From assembly GCA_050084985.1 (NCBI GenBank), contig JBITNC010000001.1:179242001-179306000 (forward strand): 64,000 nt of DNA. Reading direction: 5' to 3'. Positions 11,231-20,962 of this stretch are shown here, piece after piece (within the stretch, counting starts at the first letter, position 1; every line of letters starts with the position of its first letter). The position numbers and the translations under genes were made by a program. This stretch comes from Nageia nagi. Taxonomy: Eukaryota; Pinophyta. The notes under the pieces were generated by a model. The model saw only the letters and a list, made by a program, of their open reading frames with translations. It had not been told where the DNA came from and ran no database searches.

Positions 11231-11310
11231 TCGCCGGCGTTTGTATGTCGAACGCCAGCGATTACTTCAAAACGCTGACGTTTGATATGGAACACCGGCA
11301 ACTGGTTAAC
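11231..11310. repeat. 20-bp-period palindrome array, cluster 1 (LTR U3)
   Basis: Four consecutive 20-bp units starting at 11231, 11251, 11271 and 11291 begin TCGCCGGCGTTTG, AACGCCAGCG, AACGCTGACGTTTG and AACACCGGCAA. The shared core is AACGCCGGCGTT, a perfect 12-bp palindrome with three CpGs. Differences from the core are mostly CG to TG or CA. The cluster lies upstream of the minus-strand LTR TATA box. A regulatory role is inference. Confidence 0.8.
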
Positions 11311-11496
11311 TATATTAAAATGACCACCTAAAAGTCAAATTCCATCAAAAAAGGGGTTATGTGACCATTCATTTTGCATGCACTCGATGAGAGCTATCTA
11401 ATAATGGGGTTTCTAAACCTATTTTATGTTGTCACACCGAGTTATGATTATTCTAATGTTTACTTGGTTAAAGAGGGACATTTTTAGGTGTCTACA

Positions 11497-11512
11497 TTTT
11501 GCCCGTGTTTTG
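11497..11512 (-). other. Purine-rich tract of the Tat element
   Basis: On the minus strand CAAAACACGGGCAAAA sits directly before the LTR start TGTAGACACC. A GGGCAAA-type tract next to a TGT-GACACC LTR start fits the Tat/Ogre group as I know it. It is less pure than the copia tract. Confidence 0.65.
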
Positions 11513-11990
11513 AAATTATCAATCGAAAAACGTGATTGATGATTTCAAAAATATAGAATGGGAAACTTTGTTGTTTGACTGTTTATTGTTGCCTTTTTAT
11601 GATATAATTTTTGACTCAATTTCTTAGGTGAATCAAACTTTTGATTTATCAAATTATGATAAAATGTGTTTTCTTTTTTACATTTGATGTAATTTTGAAA
11701 ACAAATTTGCATATACCTTAGAAGTAACTATTTTCGGTATGATAATGTGTTGAGCTTGTGTGATAGTTGCATGACATTTCTATTATGTCATTTTGTATGT
11801 CTAAGTGCACATGTACCGTATAAGCCTTCCTTAGTATATGAGTTCTGATGGTGTTGTCCTTTGTCCCGACAACAGGGTTTCAAGATGATCTCATGTAACA
11901 AAGATACATCACATTTTATCATTATTTGATTTTCTTGACCAATTTAAGGCTGTCCCTGAGAAAAATTTAATGTTTTCAGGGTTATTTCCA
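11513..11990. other. Tat spacer between LTR and PMD promoter region
   Basis: AT-rich DNA without an open frame of note. I see no gene or repeat here apart from the palindrome cluster that begins at 11991. Confidence 0.6.
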
Positions 11991-12110
11991 AATGCAGCGT
12001 TTGAAGGTCGAACGCCGACGTTTAGTTTCGATCGTCGACGTTCATCTTTAAGTCACCGGCGTTTAGTAACAGTTACCGGCATTCGTATTCAGGTTGTCGG
12101 TCTTTGAAAA
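11991..12110. repeat. 20-bp-period palindrome array, cluster 2 (upstream of PMD start)
   Basis: Six consecutive 20-bp units at 11991, 12011, 12031, 12051, 12071 and 12091. Cores read AATGCAGCGTTTG, AACGCCGACGTTT, ATCGTCGACGTTC, AGTCACCGGCGTTT, AGTTACCGGCATTC and AGGTTGTCGGTCTTTG. The spacing is regular while the sequence has decayed. The cluster ends ~120 bp before the PMD ATG at 12228, in the position of a proximal promoter. It shares its motif with cluster 1 in the LTR. Confidence 0.8.
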
Positions 12111-12278
12111 AGAAAAAGTTTTGTCCTTTTCTCATATGTTCCTTAGCTATCCCTTTCATTGTCTGCCAAGGCCGTTTATCGTTGCTGATTCATCGATTTC
12201 CAGCCGTTGATATCCATCACATTCACTATGCCTCCACGTAGGCGTTCTGCTGGATGTTCTCGACCTATCCGGGAGGAG

Positions 12279-12612
12279 GTAGGGTTTTGTACTAACCTTC
12301 TTTTCTATTTTTTGTTTATAGTTTGTAATTTTCCCATTTAATTTAAAAATTGCAACCGTGAGTGTTATTAAAAAACTTTTGTGGTCATTTGTATAGGCTA
12401 AACTTTGTAGATTAGGCTTTTATTTGTGTTTTTTATGAAATTTTTCCTATTTCCACCGTGGTCACCCACCTGAGCCGAGCGGCTTACAGAAACATCGATG
12501 TTTGAGGGTCAAACACCAGCGACCGAGTGTTGAGGATTACAAACACCAGTGTTTCATTATGAAATGCTATTTTTTTCTTTTTTTTTTTTGGTTGACTTTT
12601 AACATTATACAG
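12279..12612 (+). other. Intron 1 of the antisense PMD gene
   Basis: Donor GAG|GTAGGG at 12278/12279 and acceptor TTATACAG|GTTCG at 12612/12613. Removing 334 bp joins exon 1 and exon 2 in phase 0 and keeps the frame into the PMD core. A T-rich stretch precedes the acceptor, as expected. Its presence shows the PMD gene was not copied through its own spliced RNA. That fits a gene antisense to the element transcript, in which these signals are unreadable. Confidence 0.75.
12491..12561. repeat. 20-bp-period palindrome array, cluster 3 (PMD intron)
   Basis: Units AACATCGATGTTTGAGGGTC (12491), AACACCAGCGACCGAG (12512) and AACACCAGTGTTTCATTA (12542). They are the most decayed of the three clusters, with an extra ~10 bp before the last unit. 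The same AAC-x6-GTTT core is recognisable. Confidence 0.65.
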
Positions 12613-14684
12613 GTTCGAGATGTTTTTGAGCCTCGAGGTAGATATCCCTCAATTTTATAGGAGGGTAGAGATTTTCTAGATCTTACCGATCATACCTTTT
12701 TCAGGTCCATTAGTTTTGGAGTGGGCCCATACATGGGTCGCATTCATTGGGACTATCCTCTGTTAGCTGCATTATTAGATAGATGGGATGCAGTTACATG
12801 TACTTTTCATTTCCTGACAGGGGAGATGACTGTTATGGTAGAGGATATACATAGATTATATAGACTCCCCATTCATGGACGAAGGATTTTACCTGTAGTT
12901 GATAGACCAGGAGCTTTGCCTACCGTTTCTTATTTGTATGGAGCTGATCGAGTTGACACTATTATTTCTAAGATTATTTCAGGGGGCATCAGATATTATC
13001 AGTATTGGCTAGAGGATCAGTAGAGGACGATCCAATTTTCATATTTGATGGGATTAATTCAGTGTTATGCTCTCCCTGATATAGGCAGCGGGAGGTTTCC
13101 GTGGTCGTTGTTGTCCATCATTGTAGATATGATATGACATGGCACAGTGTATGCTTGGGTGCCCACATTATTGGCCCAAATTTATAGGGAGTTATTTTTC
13201 TATTCACAGGGGCATAGGGCCTCTTTATCAGTTACCATTACATTATAGGCGTGGGCCTACGAGCATATTGCTGTGGCTCATCCTTCAGGATTACCGATGC
13301 CTGGACTTGATAGCCGCTCGGATTATGTGGCCGGTATAGTTAGATGGTGTGAGGACTATTATATTCACCCATCAGATGGAGTCCATCGAGATGTGGGCTA
13401 TTACCGTCACATGCTTAGTCACTTGATTCCCGATCAAGTGAGATTTAGACCTTACCGCTTATATCCTATATGGAGAGAGCTCACAGTTGAGCTTACTGGC
13501 ATCTGATAGCCACATGTTTTGAGTGGTCGTAGGGTGGATTTTCTAGAGTACTTTCACTTTGAGCGGGTGCACCGTCAGTTCAGTTTGATTCAGGATGTGC
13601 CTGCCCCCGCAGTGCCATACCAGTGGGAGGGTACTATTTCAGCCGAGGGTGTACAGCCACTAGTTTATACAGAGCCCGATCCTGCTCAGGAGGAGAGACC
13701 ATTAGAGGATGACATTGGAGAGGATGATGTCGGAGTGTCTGAGGCTTTCAGAGCCTGGTGGGAGGAGGGAGAGGATGGTACAGAGGGTCAATGTGTGCAT
13801 CGATGCATCGATGTTGCTGATGAGCTGGGTGTAGTAGCAGCAGATGGAGAGGTAGGTGAGGAGCCTACAGGAGTGGTGGCTGCAGGAGCTAAGGCTACGG
13901 GTGAGGAGGTCATGGTGGATGCTCCTAAGGAGTTGGCTCTTGAGGAGGAGGCTACAGGTGTTGGTGAGGAGGGAAGTACCCTAGAGGGTATGCACGGAGT
14001 CGAGGAGGCTCCTACTACTCAGGTACCTAGCATTGATACTTTTCTAGGGGACATTTATGAGTTGAGACACCAGTTAGCATAGGTTCACTCACGTATGTAC
14101 AGATACAGGGATGAGTAGGATAGGTATAGACATGAGAGAGATGAGGCCCATTCTTCTCTACAGGGAGTTCAGGCCCATCAGTTTGGTGCAGCATCAGCTT
14201 CTAGGGGTGAGCCTTCAGTTGTTCACCATGTTATTTATTAGTAGTGAGATTTTTACAGTAGTATAGTATAGTCATGGCTGGTAGGTGTTCCAGCTTTTAC
14301 TTTGGGGGTTCAGTATCCTATACCTCCAGATAGTTATATACCCATAGACATCTCAGCCTATCAGGCAGGTAGCAATGTATGGGGCACGGTTGGATCACCT
14401 AGCAGGACTCAGAGGTCTCGAGGTCTTTCTAGCAGGAGTGGTACACCTTGGGCATCTCCCTTAGGGGTTGTTGGTTCAGTCGAGTTACGAGAGGCTCAAC
14501 ATCTGGGTAGTCCTACAGGGTCTGTAAGTACTACTCCTCCCGGTCAAAGCATCAGAGATACTGATAGATGGCAGAGACAACCTAGCAGTCCTAGCAGACT
14601 AGGAAGTGGTTGGGGCAGTCCATGAGGATATTCTTTTTGTGATGTTCTCTTTCTATATGCTTATTGTACCCATGTAGTTTTATT

Positions 14685-14860
14685 TGATGATTTATGATGT
14701 TATGATGACTATTTGCTGGACTGTTATGATGTATAGATGGGCCTTTGATATTCATTGTATGATATATGATGTTATGATGACTTTTTGCTGGACTGTTATG
14801 ATGTATAGATGGGCCTTTGATATTCATTGTATGATATATGATGTTATGATGACTTTCATT
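14685..14860 (+). repeat. 72-bp tandem repeat, ~2.4 copies
   Basis: TATGATGTTATGATGAC recurs at 14693, 14765 and 14837, exactly 72 bp apart. The unit also contains GCTGGACTGTTATGATG and GGGCCTTTGATATTC. The first two copies are nearly identical; the third breaks off after the shared start. Confidence 0.9.
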
Positions 14861-15208
14861 TTATGTATGGGTGGGTATGATGTGATGTTAAGTAGCTCAT
14901 AATTATCTTTTAATTACTTGATGATGAATGGATGTTAATGATAGATGTAATCTCAAAATGTATGATGTATGATTTTGAGGCTATCTTTTTATAATTTTCT
15001 AAATGATGATAAAATATATATCAACAAATTTATTTGATGATGTTATCGATCCTCAAAAATAATTTAATAATAAGTACGAATGAACAATGAATCTAACTTA
15101 TAATTTTAACAAGATAAGTTATTTAAGGACATAATTTTATTATATTTTCGCGGAATCAGATGCATCATTTTCCGCACTTGGCAATTTTCACAATAGACAT
15201 AATGCCAT

Positions 15209-15475
15209 GACAAACTAATGACTTATGGGTGCATATGAACATTAACTTTATCTTGGTCAGGGTAACAATACATAATCATTCTTATCCTTTCCAAAGAAAA
15301 GCAATTTTAATAATGTTCAAGGGTAATGGATAAAAGTAAAATGGATTGACATAACAAACTAATGACTTAATGGATGCATATGAACATTAACTTTATCTTG
15401 GTTAGGGGAACAATACATAATCATTCTTATCCTTTCCAAAGAAAATCCATTTTAATAATGTTCAAAGGTAATGAT
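15209..15475 (+). repeat. 144-bp direct repeat, two copies
   Basis: CAAACTAATGACTTA begins at 15211 and again at 15355. The shared sequence runs on through CATATGAACATTAACTTTAT and ATCATTCTTATCCTTTCC to TTAATAATGTTCAA. Copies differ at a handful of positions. Confidence 0.9.
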
Positions 15476-16372
15476 ATTCTGAATGATTTAACAAAACGAC
15501 ACAAGTGGTTCTAAACACAAACAACATGCAACTTATGACAAAAGATTAGGTGATTTTAGCTTAACGGCCAAGTTATTATAACATCTACCTTATCTTTCTT
15601 TGTTTCCAAATCTAATAACCTAAGATGATACCAAACAATATTGTTATATGTTGATAAGAGAATCTAAAAACTCCAGTGTGTGCAGTGAGATTCATTTCCC
15701 TTCTTAGATCATTTGAGATGAAATATCCTAGAGACATTAATAAGCTAGTCTATCCATATGAAACGTATAGAGGTCCATAGGAAAGAAGGTCACTAACCAA
15801 AATGGACATATCACCACTCGTAAGGTATGCCCCATTGCCAGATAGGTGTCCATAGCCCCGATGAGGATTAACCCCTTGATCTCGATATAACCCAAGAATC
15901 TTTGTAGCACTTTTTCTCTTTTTTTTTTTTTTTACTATCAAATGATTCTTGGGTTCGAGATGAAGTGAATAATAGGATAGATAGATAACTTTCACTCTTA
16001 ATGTCTCTTAGAATGATTTCATTCAAATTCTCTTCAAATTTTTTAATGTTATAAGTGTTTGGAGTTTATGGATTTTCCCTCAAACACAAACTTTATGTTT
16101 TTCTATCATCTATGGTATATCAGCTCTTTATGAAAGAAAAGACAAAGTGAATGTGGTGATAACAAGGAGACTATTCTAAAATGACCTTTTCACACATTAC
16201 ACATTTATAGGATAACCACTTTTACAATGACATACAACATATACTCACATCATACAAGGGCAGGGCACCCTATTGCCAAGTGACCTCTAGATGTTTCCAT
16301 CTAGGTAGATTTTATAATTTTATAATTTTTATGTATTTTATATTTTTCAAATTTTTAGGATTTTATAATTTA

Positions 16373-16375
<3 letters not shown>

Positions 16376-16405
<30 letters not shown>
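16376..16405. repeat. (TA)n microsatellite
   Basis: An uninterrupted TATATA run of about 30 bp directly before the stop codon of the minus-strand extra ORF. Confidence 0.9.
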
Positions 16406-16408
<3 letters not shown>

Positions 16409-16507
16409 GGGTTTTATGATTTTTCTAGGGAATCTATTCAGGATGCGTTCAAATCGAGTTTGAACTGCATTAGGATTAGATGAGCAATATGTTGAACTAA
16501 ACAAAAA

Positions 16508-16906
16508 ACTAAAATCTAATATCACTTGATTATGACAAATTTTGGGAACACAATAATCTAAGTGTTCGGAAGTCACAGTTTGGGCGATTAAGATGATTCG
16601 TTCTCGATATTTCAAAGTCCGGTTGTAAGTACAATCAATTATGATGTTAGGCTCTTCTGTAGGCCACAGGAGGCAAAAATATATCATTAGATCGTATTCT
16701 AATTTAGGAGAACACCATAGTTCAAATGCGTCGATACAAACAATAACCTGAGATTCATTGACTTTGACATCCCAACCGTAAGATTCGCGTATATCATAGA
16801 ATGTCAAGGCTAATTTTTATTGAATTTCAATAGGTATGGAAAAGATGTTTGAATATAAGGATGTAGGAGCGTTACGAATGACTTTCATAAATAGATCTTT
16901 GTCATA
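16508..16906 (-). other. Block B of the extra ORF
   Basis: Second 133-codon block with WDV, FCLLWP, P-x-III-x-C and LDFS in the same order and spacing as block A. Between WDV and FCL the two blocks have the same length without any gap. Confidence 0.55.
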
Positions 16907-17149
16907 CCTATTTTTGAACCCAGGAAGATAATTTCCATTATTCTGTACTTTATGTCCTTTTAATAATTTTTTGATAATCTCATTTCTAATCTTTATTTGA
17001 TTTATCATTGTAAGTTCAGCAATACGGTAAGCTCGTCTTTCTCCCAACTTTCATTTCCTAATTATGGGTTGCATTTGTATGCGAGAGAATCTGTTGGTTT
17101 ACCTATAGTGTTGTTGTGATGTTCTAGGAGGGAAGGCCACAAAAGCATT

Positions 17150-17548
17150 TGAAAAGTCATAAGTCACCCTTTTATGAGGTAAATAAGGTAAGAGTTCATC
17201 CATCCATTCCAGGTTTTTAGTTAATTGTTCAATGCAGTTCATCCTAGCTAAAAGGAGTGAAGGCTTTGTTAATTGACACATTATGTTGATACTCGGCCTT
17301 CCATAAGGCCATTGTAGACAAAAGGCCATTATTTCTCGTGATATTCGTTCCATATGTGTGAAATAAATTTGTGGGCCTAGATTAATACAGGCTTCATATC
17401 CAAAGAAAGTGACTTCCCAATCAGTATTCCTACCATGAAACATATTATACGTTCTTTCATATTGCTCATCAATAGTCAACCATAAATAATTCAAGAGATC
17501 CATATCAAAGTTATGTTTCAAATATGTTAATGCGAAGTCACCTGAATA
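17150..17548 (-). other. Block A of the extra ORF
   Basis: Residues 24-156 of the extra ORF. Key residues are W67-E-V, F99-C-L-Q-W-P104, P108-x-I-x-I-x-C114 and terminal DFS. Pairs with block B (16508-16906). Confidence 0.55.
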
Positions 17549-17689
17549 TCTGGGCGGTGGAAATCGTACTTGTGGTTGCATGAAGCTACCTTCAGCAGAT
17601 TCCTTTGCCAGATTCATCTTTCTGTTTTAATCATTAACACTTGACAAATATTAATATTTTTATTTATTTATTATTTTAATAATAAAATA

Positions 17690-18800
17690 AAACAAAGAAA
17701 AACTAATATACACTTTTCCCTTTTTATGTATAAAGGGTCGGAGATGCATGATATTTATAGGTTCACGCTCTTCATTTCCTTCTAAATCTGATAAATGATA
17801 AGTTCCCTTACCAAATTTTTTCTTAATGATGTACGGTCCTAACCAATTTGGAGCAAACTTGTCTCTAAGCTGTCATTCCAGTCGTGAAGTTTGTTGGTTT
17901 TCTTTTAAGACCAAATCACCTATTTTGAATTCACGAATTAGAGCCCTTTTATCAAAAGCTCATTTTATCCTCCTCTAATAAACACGCATGTGCTCTAAAG
18001 CATTAATACATTTTTCATCTAAAAGCAATAATTGATCTAAGCGAGTTTGTCTTGCTTCCTCATCAGCATTTTGCTCACTTAGATTTACTCTAAGAGATGG
18101 TATCTCAAGCTCTATGGGTAGGATGGCTTCTATTCCATAAACTAAAGAGAATGGTGTTGCCCCAATGGGAGTGCGTACACTGGTATGATAAGTCCATAAG
18201 GCTTTCGGTATTTGCATATGCCAATCTTTATGAGAATCATTTACTATTTTTGCTAAGATGTTCCGAATAGTTTTGTTAGTAGCTTCTGCTTGTCCATTAC
18301 CTTGTGGGTAATAAGGAGTGGAAAAAATTTGTTTAATTTTATACTTGTCACATATATGTTTTACATCCTTATTTTTAAAATTCTTTCCATTATCCATAAT
18401 CAATTGGTTCGGTATACCGAATCTACATATAATATAATTTTCTATAAATTCAGCGATTCATGCACCCGTAGTGGAAGTCATGGGAATAGCCTCTACCCAT
18501 TTAGTAAAATATTCAGTTGCAGTAATAATGAACTTGTGTCCACCAGAGGATGTAGGTGTAATTTTTCCTATTAAATCTAAGGCCCATTTAGAGAATGGCC
18601 AAAGTGATTGTATAGGATGTAGCTCTTGAGATGGTTGTGAAAATAAATGAGCATATTGTTGACATTTAAAGCACTTTTTAACATATTCACAACAATCTTT
18701 TTCCATAGTAGGCCAATAATACCCCATACATATTATACGCTTTACAATTGCCACACCATTAAAATGTCCCCCGCATACTCCATCATGGGCAGAGGATATA
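17690..18800 (-). pseudogene. Tat integrase (HHCC zinc finger, DD35E core, GPY/F module)
   Basis: Integrates the element cDNA. Zinc finger: H295 and H302 with C333 and C336 (residues counted from the ATG at 19669), around HFNGVAIVK and KKCFKCQQY. Core: D365 in ALDLIGK; D4 in MIMDNGKNF and E40 in GQAEATNKT (counted from 18403), 35 residues apart. C-terminal GPY/F module: NWLGPYIIKKKFGKGTYHLS, ending in INIMHLRPF near 17,730. In-frame stops at 18458 (TGA), 17975 (TAG), 17960 (TGA) and 17873 (TGA) are all compatible with CGA or CAG decay. The frame is the same as that of the rest of pol. The segment ends in AT-rich sequence with several stops before the extra ORF. Confidence 0.92.
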
Positions 18801-19669
18801 GCTTTTTTACTATCATTCCATTCAAGACATCTAAGTAATATACCATTGAAATTTCGTCGATGCAAGATATCCCCTATCAAACAATATTTAGTTGCTTTGA
18901 TTTTAAACGCTCGTCGTGATGATTTATTAAGGTTTACAGGAAGAGTTCCAAGTTTTAAAAAGTCTATCAATTCATGGTACCAATTATCTTTATCCGTTAC
19001 GTCAATATTTAATACACTTTGTCCTTCATCTTCTTGTTGTAATGATGATTGAGACAATTGAATTATTTCAACTTGAATTGAGGATTTTTTAGGATCTTCT
19101 GGGATAAGAGATCCAATAGAAGCCATAGCATCTGCGAATCTATTAGATGATCTCGGTGCCGCTTCTATACTAAATTGATCAAAAGATTTTAATAATTCCT
19201 CAGCTAACGCTTTATACTTTTGAAGTAAAGGTTCTCTACATTGATAGATTCCTTTCACTTGATTTACGATGAGTAAAGAATCTCCAATAATCTTAATTCT
19301 TTTGAGTTTTAATTTAATAGCAGTTTTCAATGCTAATATCAAAGCTTCGTATTTCGCATTATTATTAGTACAAGGAAATTTAAGTTTAAATGAATACGGT
19401 ATAGGGATTCCTTGCAGTGTTATAAATACAACACCTGCTCCACCACCTTGTTCACATCGAGAACCATCAAAGTGTATTGTCATATCCCACTCGTCTTCGA
19501 GTTCTACAGGTATTTCAATCTCATCTAGTTGAAATATCCCGTCATTAGGTAATTCAATGACAAGTGGTTTATTATCTTGTAACGGAGCATCAGCGAGATA
19601 GTTAGCAATTACTTGTCCTTTTATTGATTTTTGTCCGATAAAATGCAAATCAAATTCAGTTAGGTGCAT
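18801..19669 (-). pseudogene. Tat archaeal-type RNase H (second RNase H)
   Basis: The additional RNase H that marks the Tat group, sitting between the retroviral-type RNase H and integrase. Catalytic residues are all present: D68 (IHFDGSRCEQGGGAG), E108 (NNNAKYEALILAL), D130 (IIGDSLLIVNQ) and D180 (RSSNRFADAMAS), counted from the ATG at 19669. Upstream, FDLHFIGQKSIKGQVIANYL is the typical connection to the first RNase H. Downstream (residues 190-290) is a linker to the integrase zinc finger. Open throughout. Confidence 0.92.
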
Positions 19670-19687
19670 TATCCACTTTGCCGTTCT

Positions 19688-20347
19688 TTAATTTTGATAG
19701 GTTTTATTCATCATATATTTCAACGGATCCACTTTAGAGATGACATACGTTGTATGATTAAGCATGTAATGTCGGAGTTTTTTAGTAGCGAAAATGACAG
19801 CAAGACATAATTTTTCCAAATATATATATTTAATCTCATAGCTCACAAGTGTTCTACTCAGGTAATATATAGCTTGCTCTTTATTATGTTCATTCTTCTG
19901 AGCAAGCATTGTTCCTAAGGTAGTTTCGGTAGCAGAAACGTATAGCAGAAAGGGTATATCTTTTCTAGGTGGACTTAATATAGGAGGAGATAATAAATAT
20001 ATTTTAATTTCCTCGAAGGCATCTTGTTGCTCTTTACCCCAATGATATTCTGTCCCCTTTTTTAATAGTTTTGTAAATGGTTTACACTTATCCGAAAGTT
20101 GAGCTATAAACCTTCTGATGGCTTGTAACTTACCCTGTAAACTCTGTAATTGTTTAAGATTCACAGGAGGTGGCATATCTACAACCGCCTTCACTTTATT
20201 AGGATCTATTTCAATTCCTCGTCGAGACACGATAAATCCTAATAGTTTTCCTGAAGTCACACCAAAAACACACTTTTTTGGATTTAATCTTACTTTATGT
20301 TCTAATAATCTGTCCAAGACTTTAATTAGGTCTTTTCCATGATCTAT
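19688..20347 (-). pseudogene. Tat RNase H (retroviral type)
   Basis: Follows RT after an in-frame TGA (20348-20350). It contains the RT connection (NPKKCVFGVTSGKLLGFIVS, IEIDPNKVKAV) and the RNase H-like part: FLLYVSATETTLGTMLAQ, then AIYYLSRTL and the YEIKYIYLEKLCLAVIFA helix. The first catalytic Asp is replaced by Ser in YVSA, as in many Tat elements whose activity is thought to be carried by the second RNase H. It ends at TAA 19688-19690, in frame with the next segment. Confidence 0.88.
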
Positions 20348-20962
20348 TCAATGTTTGGATCTAACCAACAAATCATCAACATAATCTTCTACTATGTCAT
20401 GCATATAATCATGGAATATATAAGTCATAGCCCTTTGATAAGTTGCCCCAGCATTCTTTAATCCAAAAGGCATAACTTTATAACAAAAGATACCCCATGG
20501 AGTTATAAAAGCTATTTTATGTTGATCTTCAGGAGCTATTTTTATTTGATTATAACCGGAAAAGCCATCCATTAATGATAGCATATCATGTCCTGCTGTC
20601 GAATCTACCAAGCTATCAATGTTAGGTAGAGGGAAATCATCTTTGGGACAAGCTTTGTTAAGATCACGGAAATCTATGCATATTTGTATTTTTCCACTTG
20701 GTTTTTTCATAGGTACCATATTAGATATCCAATCCGAATAATCTATAGGTTGTATAAATTTGGCTTCTAATAATTTCTGAAGTTCTTTTTTTACCATTAA
20801 TGCTATAGTAGGATGCATTTTACGCAATTTCTGTTTAACCGATTTAGCATCAGACTTTAAGGCTAAATTATTCACTACTAGTTTAGGGTTTATTCCAGGC
20901 ATGTTCACATATGACCATGCGAATACCTTTTCTCGTTCTTTTAATAAGGTTACAATCTCTTC
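20348..20962 (-). pseudogene. Tat reverse transcriptase
   Basis: RVT_1 reverse transcriptase. Counting from the ATG at 20908: conserved entry KELQKLLEAKFI at 41-52, CIDFRDLNKACPKD at 77-90, the first catalytic Asp in LMDGFSGYNQI (D114), VMPFGLKNAGATYQR at 145-159, and YVDD at 176-179 (codons 20383-20372). The segment continues upstream to ~20962 (KVFAWSY). TGA stops at 20963-20965 and 20348-20350 bound it, and both lie in frame with the rest of the polyprotein. Confidence 0.94.

Larger units (their letters stand above)
10779..11496 (-). repeat. 3' LTR of the Tat element
   Basis: A 718-bp segment bounded by TG and CA. On the minus strand it starts TGTAGACACCTAAAAATGTC and ends CATTGCAACA. Its left end coincides exactly with the array/insert junction. 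A minus-strand TATA box is at 11091-11098, leaving ~400 bp of U3 upstream and ~310 bp of R/U5 downstream. No second copy exists in the window because the 5' end of the element is gone, so the right-hand LTR boundary rests on the TG start and the adjacent purine tract. Confidence 0.75.
12228..14625 (+). pseudogene. Plant mobile domain (PMD) gene, antisense within Tat element
   Basis: A two-exon gene reading opposite to gag-pol. Exon 1 (12228-12278) encodes MPPRRRSAGCSRPIREE. An intron of 334 bp (12279-12612, GT...AG) follows. Exon 2 (12613-14625) stays in one frame to a terminal TGA. The signature is at about 12740-12880: LLAALLDRWDAVTCTFHF then TGEMTVMVEDIHRLYRLP, the conserved core of the plant mobile domain known from MAIN/MAIL1 proteins and from transposons. 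After the domain come an acidic Glu/Gly/Val-rich stretch (13,640-14,000), a charged helical stretch (14,040-14,160) and a Ser/Gly/Pro-rich tail. Twelve premature stops lie in frame (12658, 13021, 13135, 13246, 13504, 13507, 14080, 14116, 14239, 14242, 14245, 14269). All are explicable as CAG, CAA or CGA hit by C-to-T, for example the stop before AWAYEHIA where relatives have Gln. No frameshift is seen. The intact function is unknown; MAIN-type proteins act in the nucleus in silencing and genome stability. Confidence 0.85.
14626..16405. other. Tat spacer between PMD gene and extra ORF
   Basis: Non-coding DNA lying between the convergent 3' ends of the PMD gene (plus) and the extra ORF (minus). 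It contains a 72-bp repeat (14685-14860), a 144-bp repeat (15209-15475) and a TA microsatellite (16376-16405). Both transcription units should terminate here. I see no clear polyadenylation cluster or further gene. Confidence 0.7.
16406..17617 (-). pseudogene. Extra ORF of the Tat element, two divergent 133-codon blocks, function unknown
   Basis: Lies ~70-100 bp downstream of pol in the element's sense direction. The likely start is ATG at 17615-17617 (MNLAKESAEG), and TAA at 16406-16408 ends it, giving ~404 codons. Three in-frame stops (17099 TAA, 17051 TGA, 16817 TAA) fit C-to-T changes. I do not recognise the protein. Block A (17548-17150) and block B (16906-16508) are each exactly 133 codons and share an ordered set of residues: Y..D near the start, I..Q at positions 26-29, W-[ED]-V at 44-47, then FCL-x-WP-x3-P-x-I-x-I-x-C, ending in DFS. 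This points to an ancient internal duplication. No transmembrane segment, zinc site or protease motif is evident, so it does not resemble an env-like ORF. Confidence 0.7.

Noticed and set aside
10779-11496. Reading 10779-11496 as a 5' LTR of a plus-strand element carrying the PMD gene in sense
   Set aside because: The perfect TATA box is on the minus strand, the purine tract abuts the LTR on the side expected for a minus-strand 3' LTR, and gag-pol is on the minus strand.
14591-14902. Open frames with internal amino-acid repeats on both strands
   Set aside because: Produced by the 72-bp DNA repeat, whose length is a multiple of three; there is no codon bias and no motif.
15209-15475. Repeat-spacer pattern resembling a CRISPR array
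   Set aside because: Only two long imperfect copies with no regular spacer, in a plant transposon.
15750-15995. 81-codon minus-strand frame with GVNPHRGYGHLSGNGAYL
   Set aside because: Short, contains a poly-Lys run from an A tract, and lies in the repeat-rich spacer. No family is recognised.
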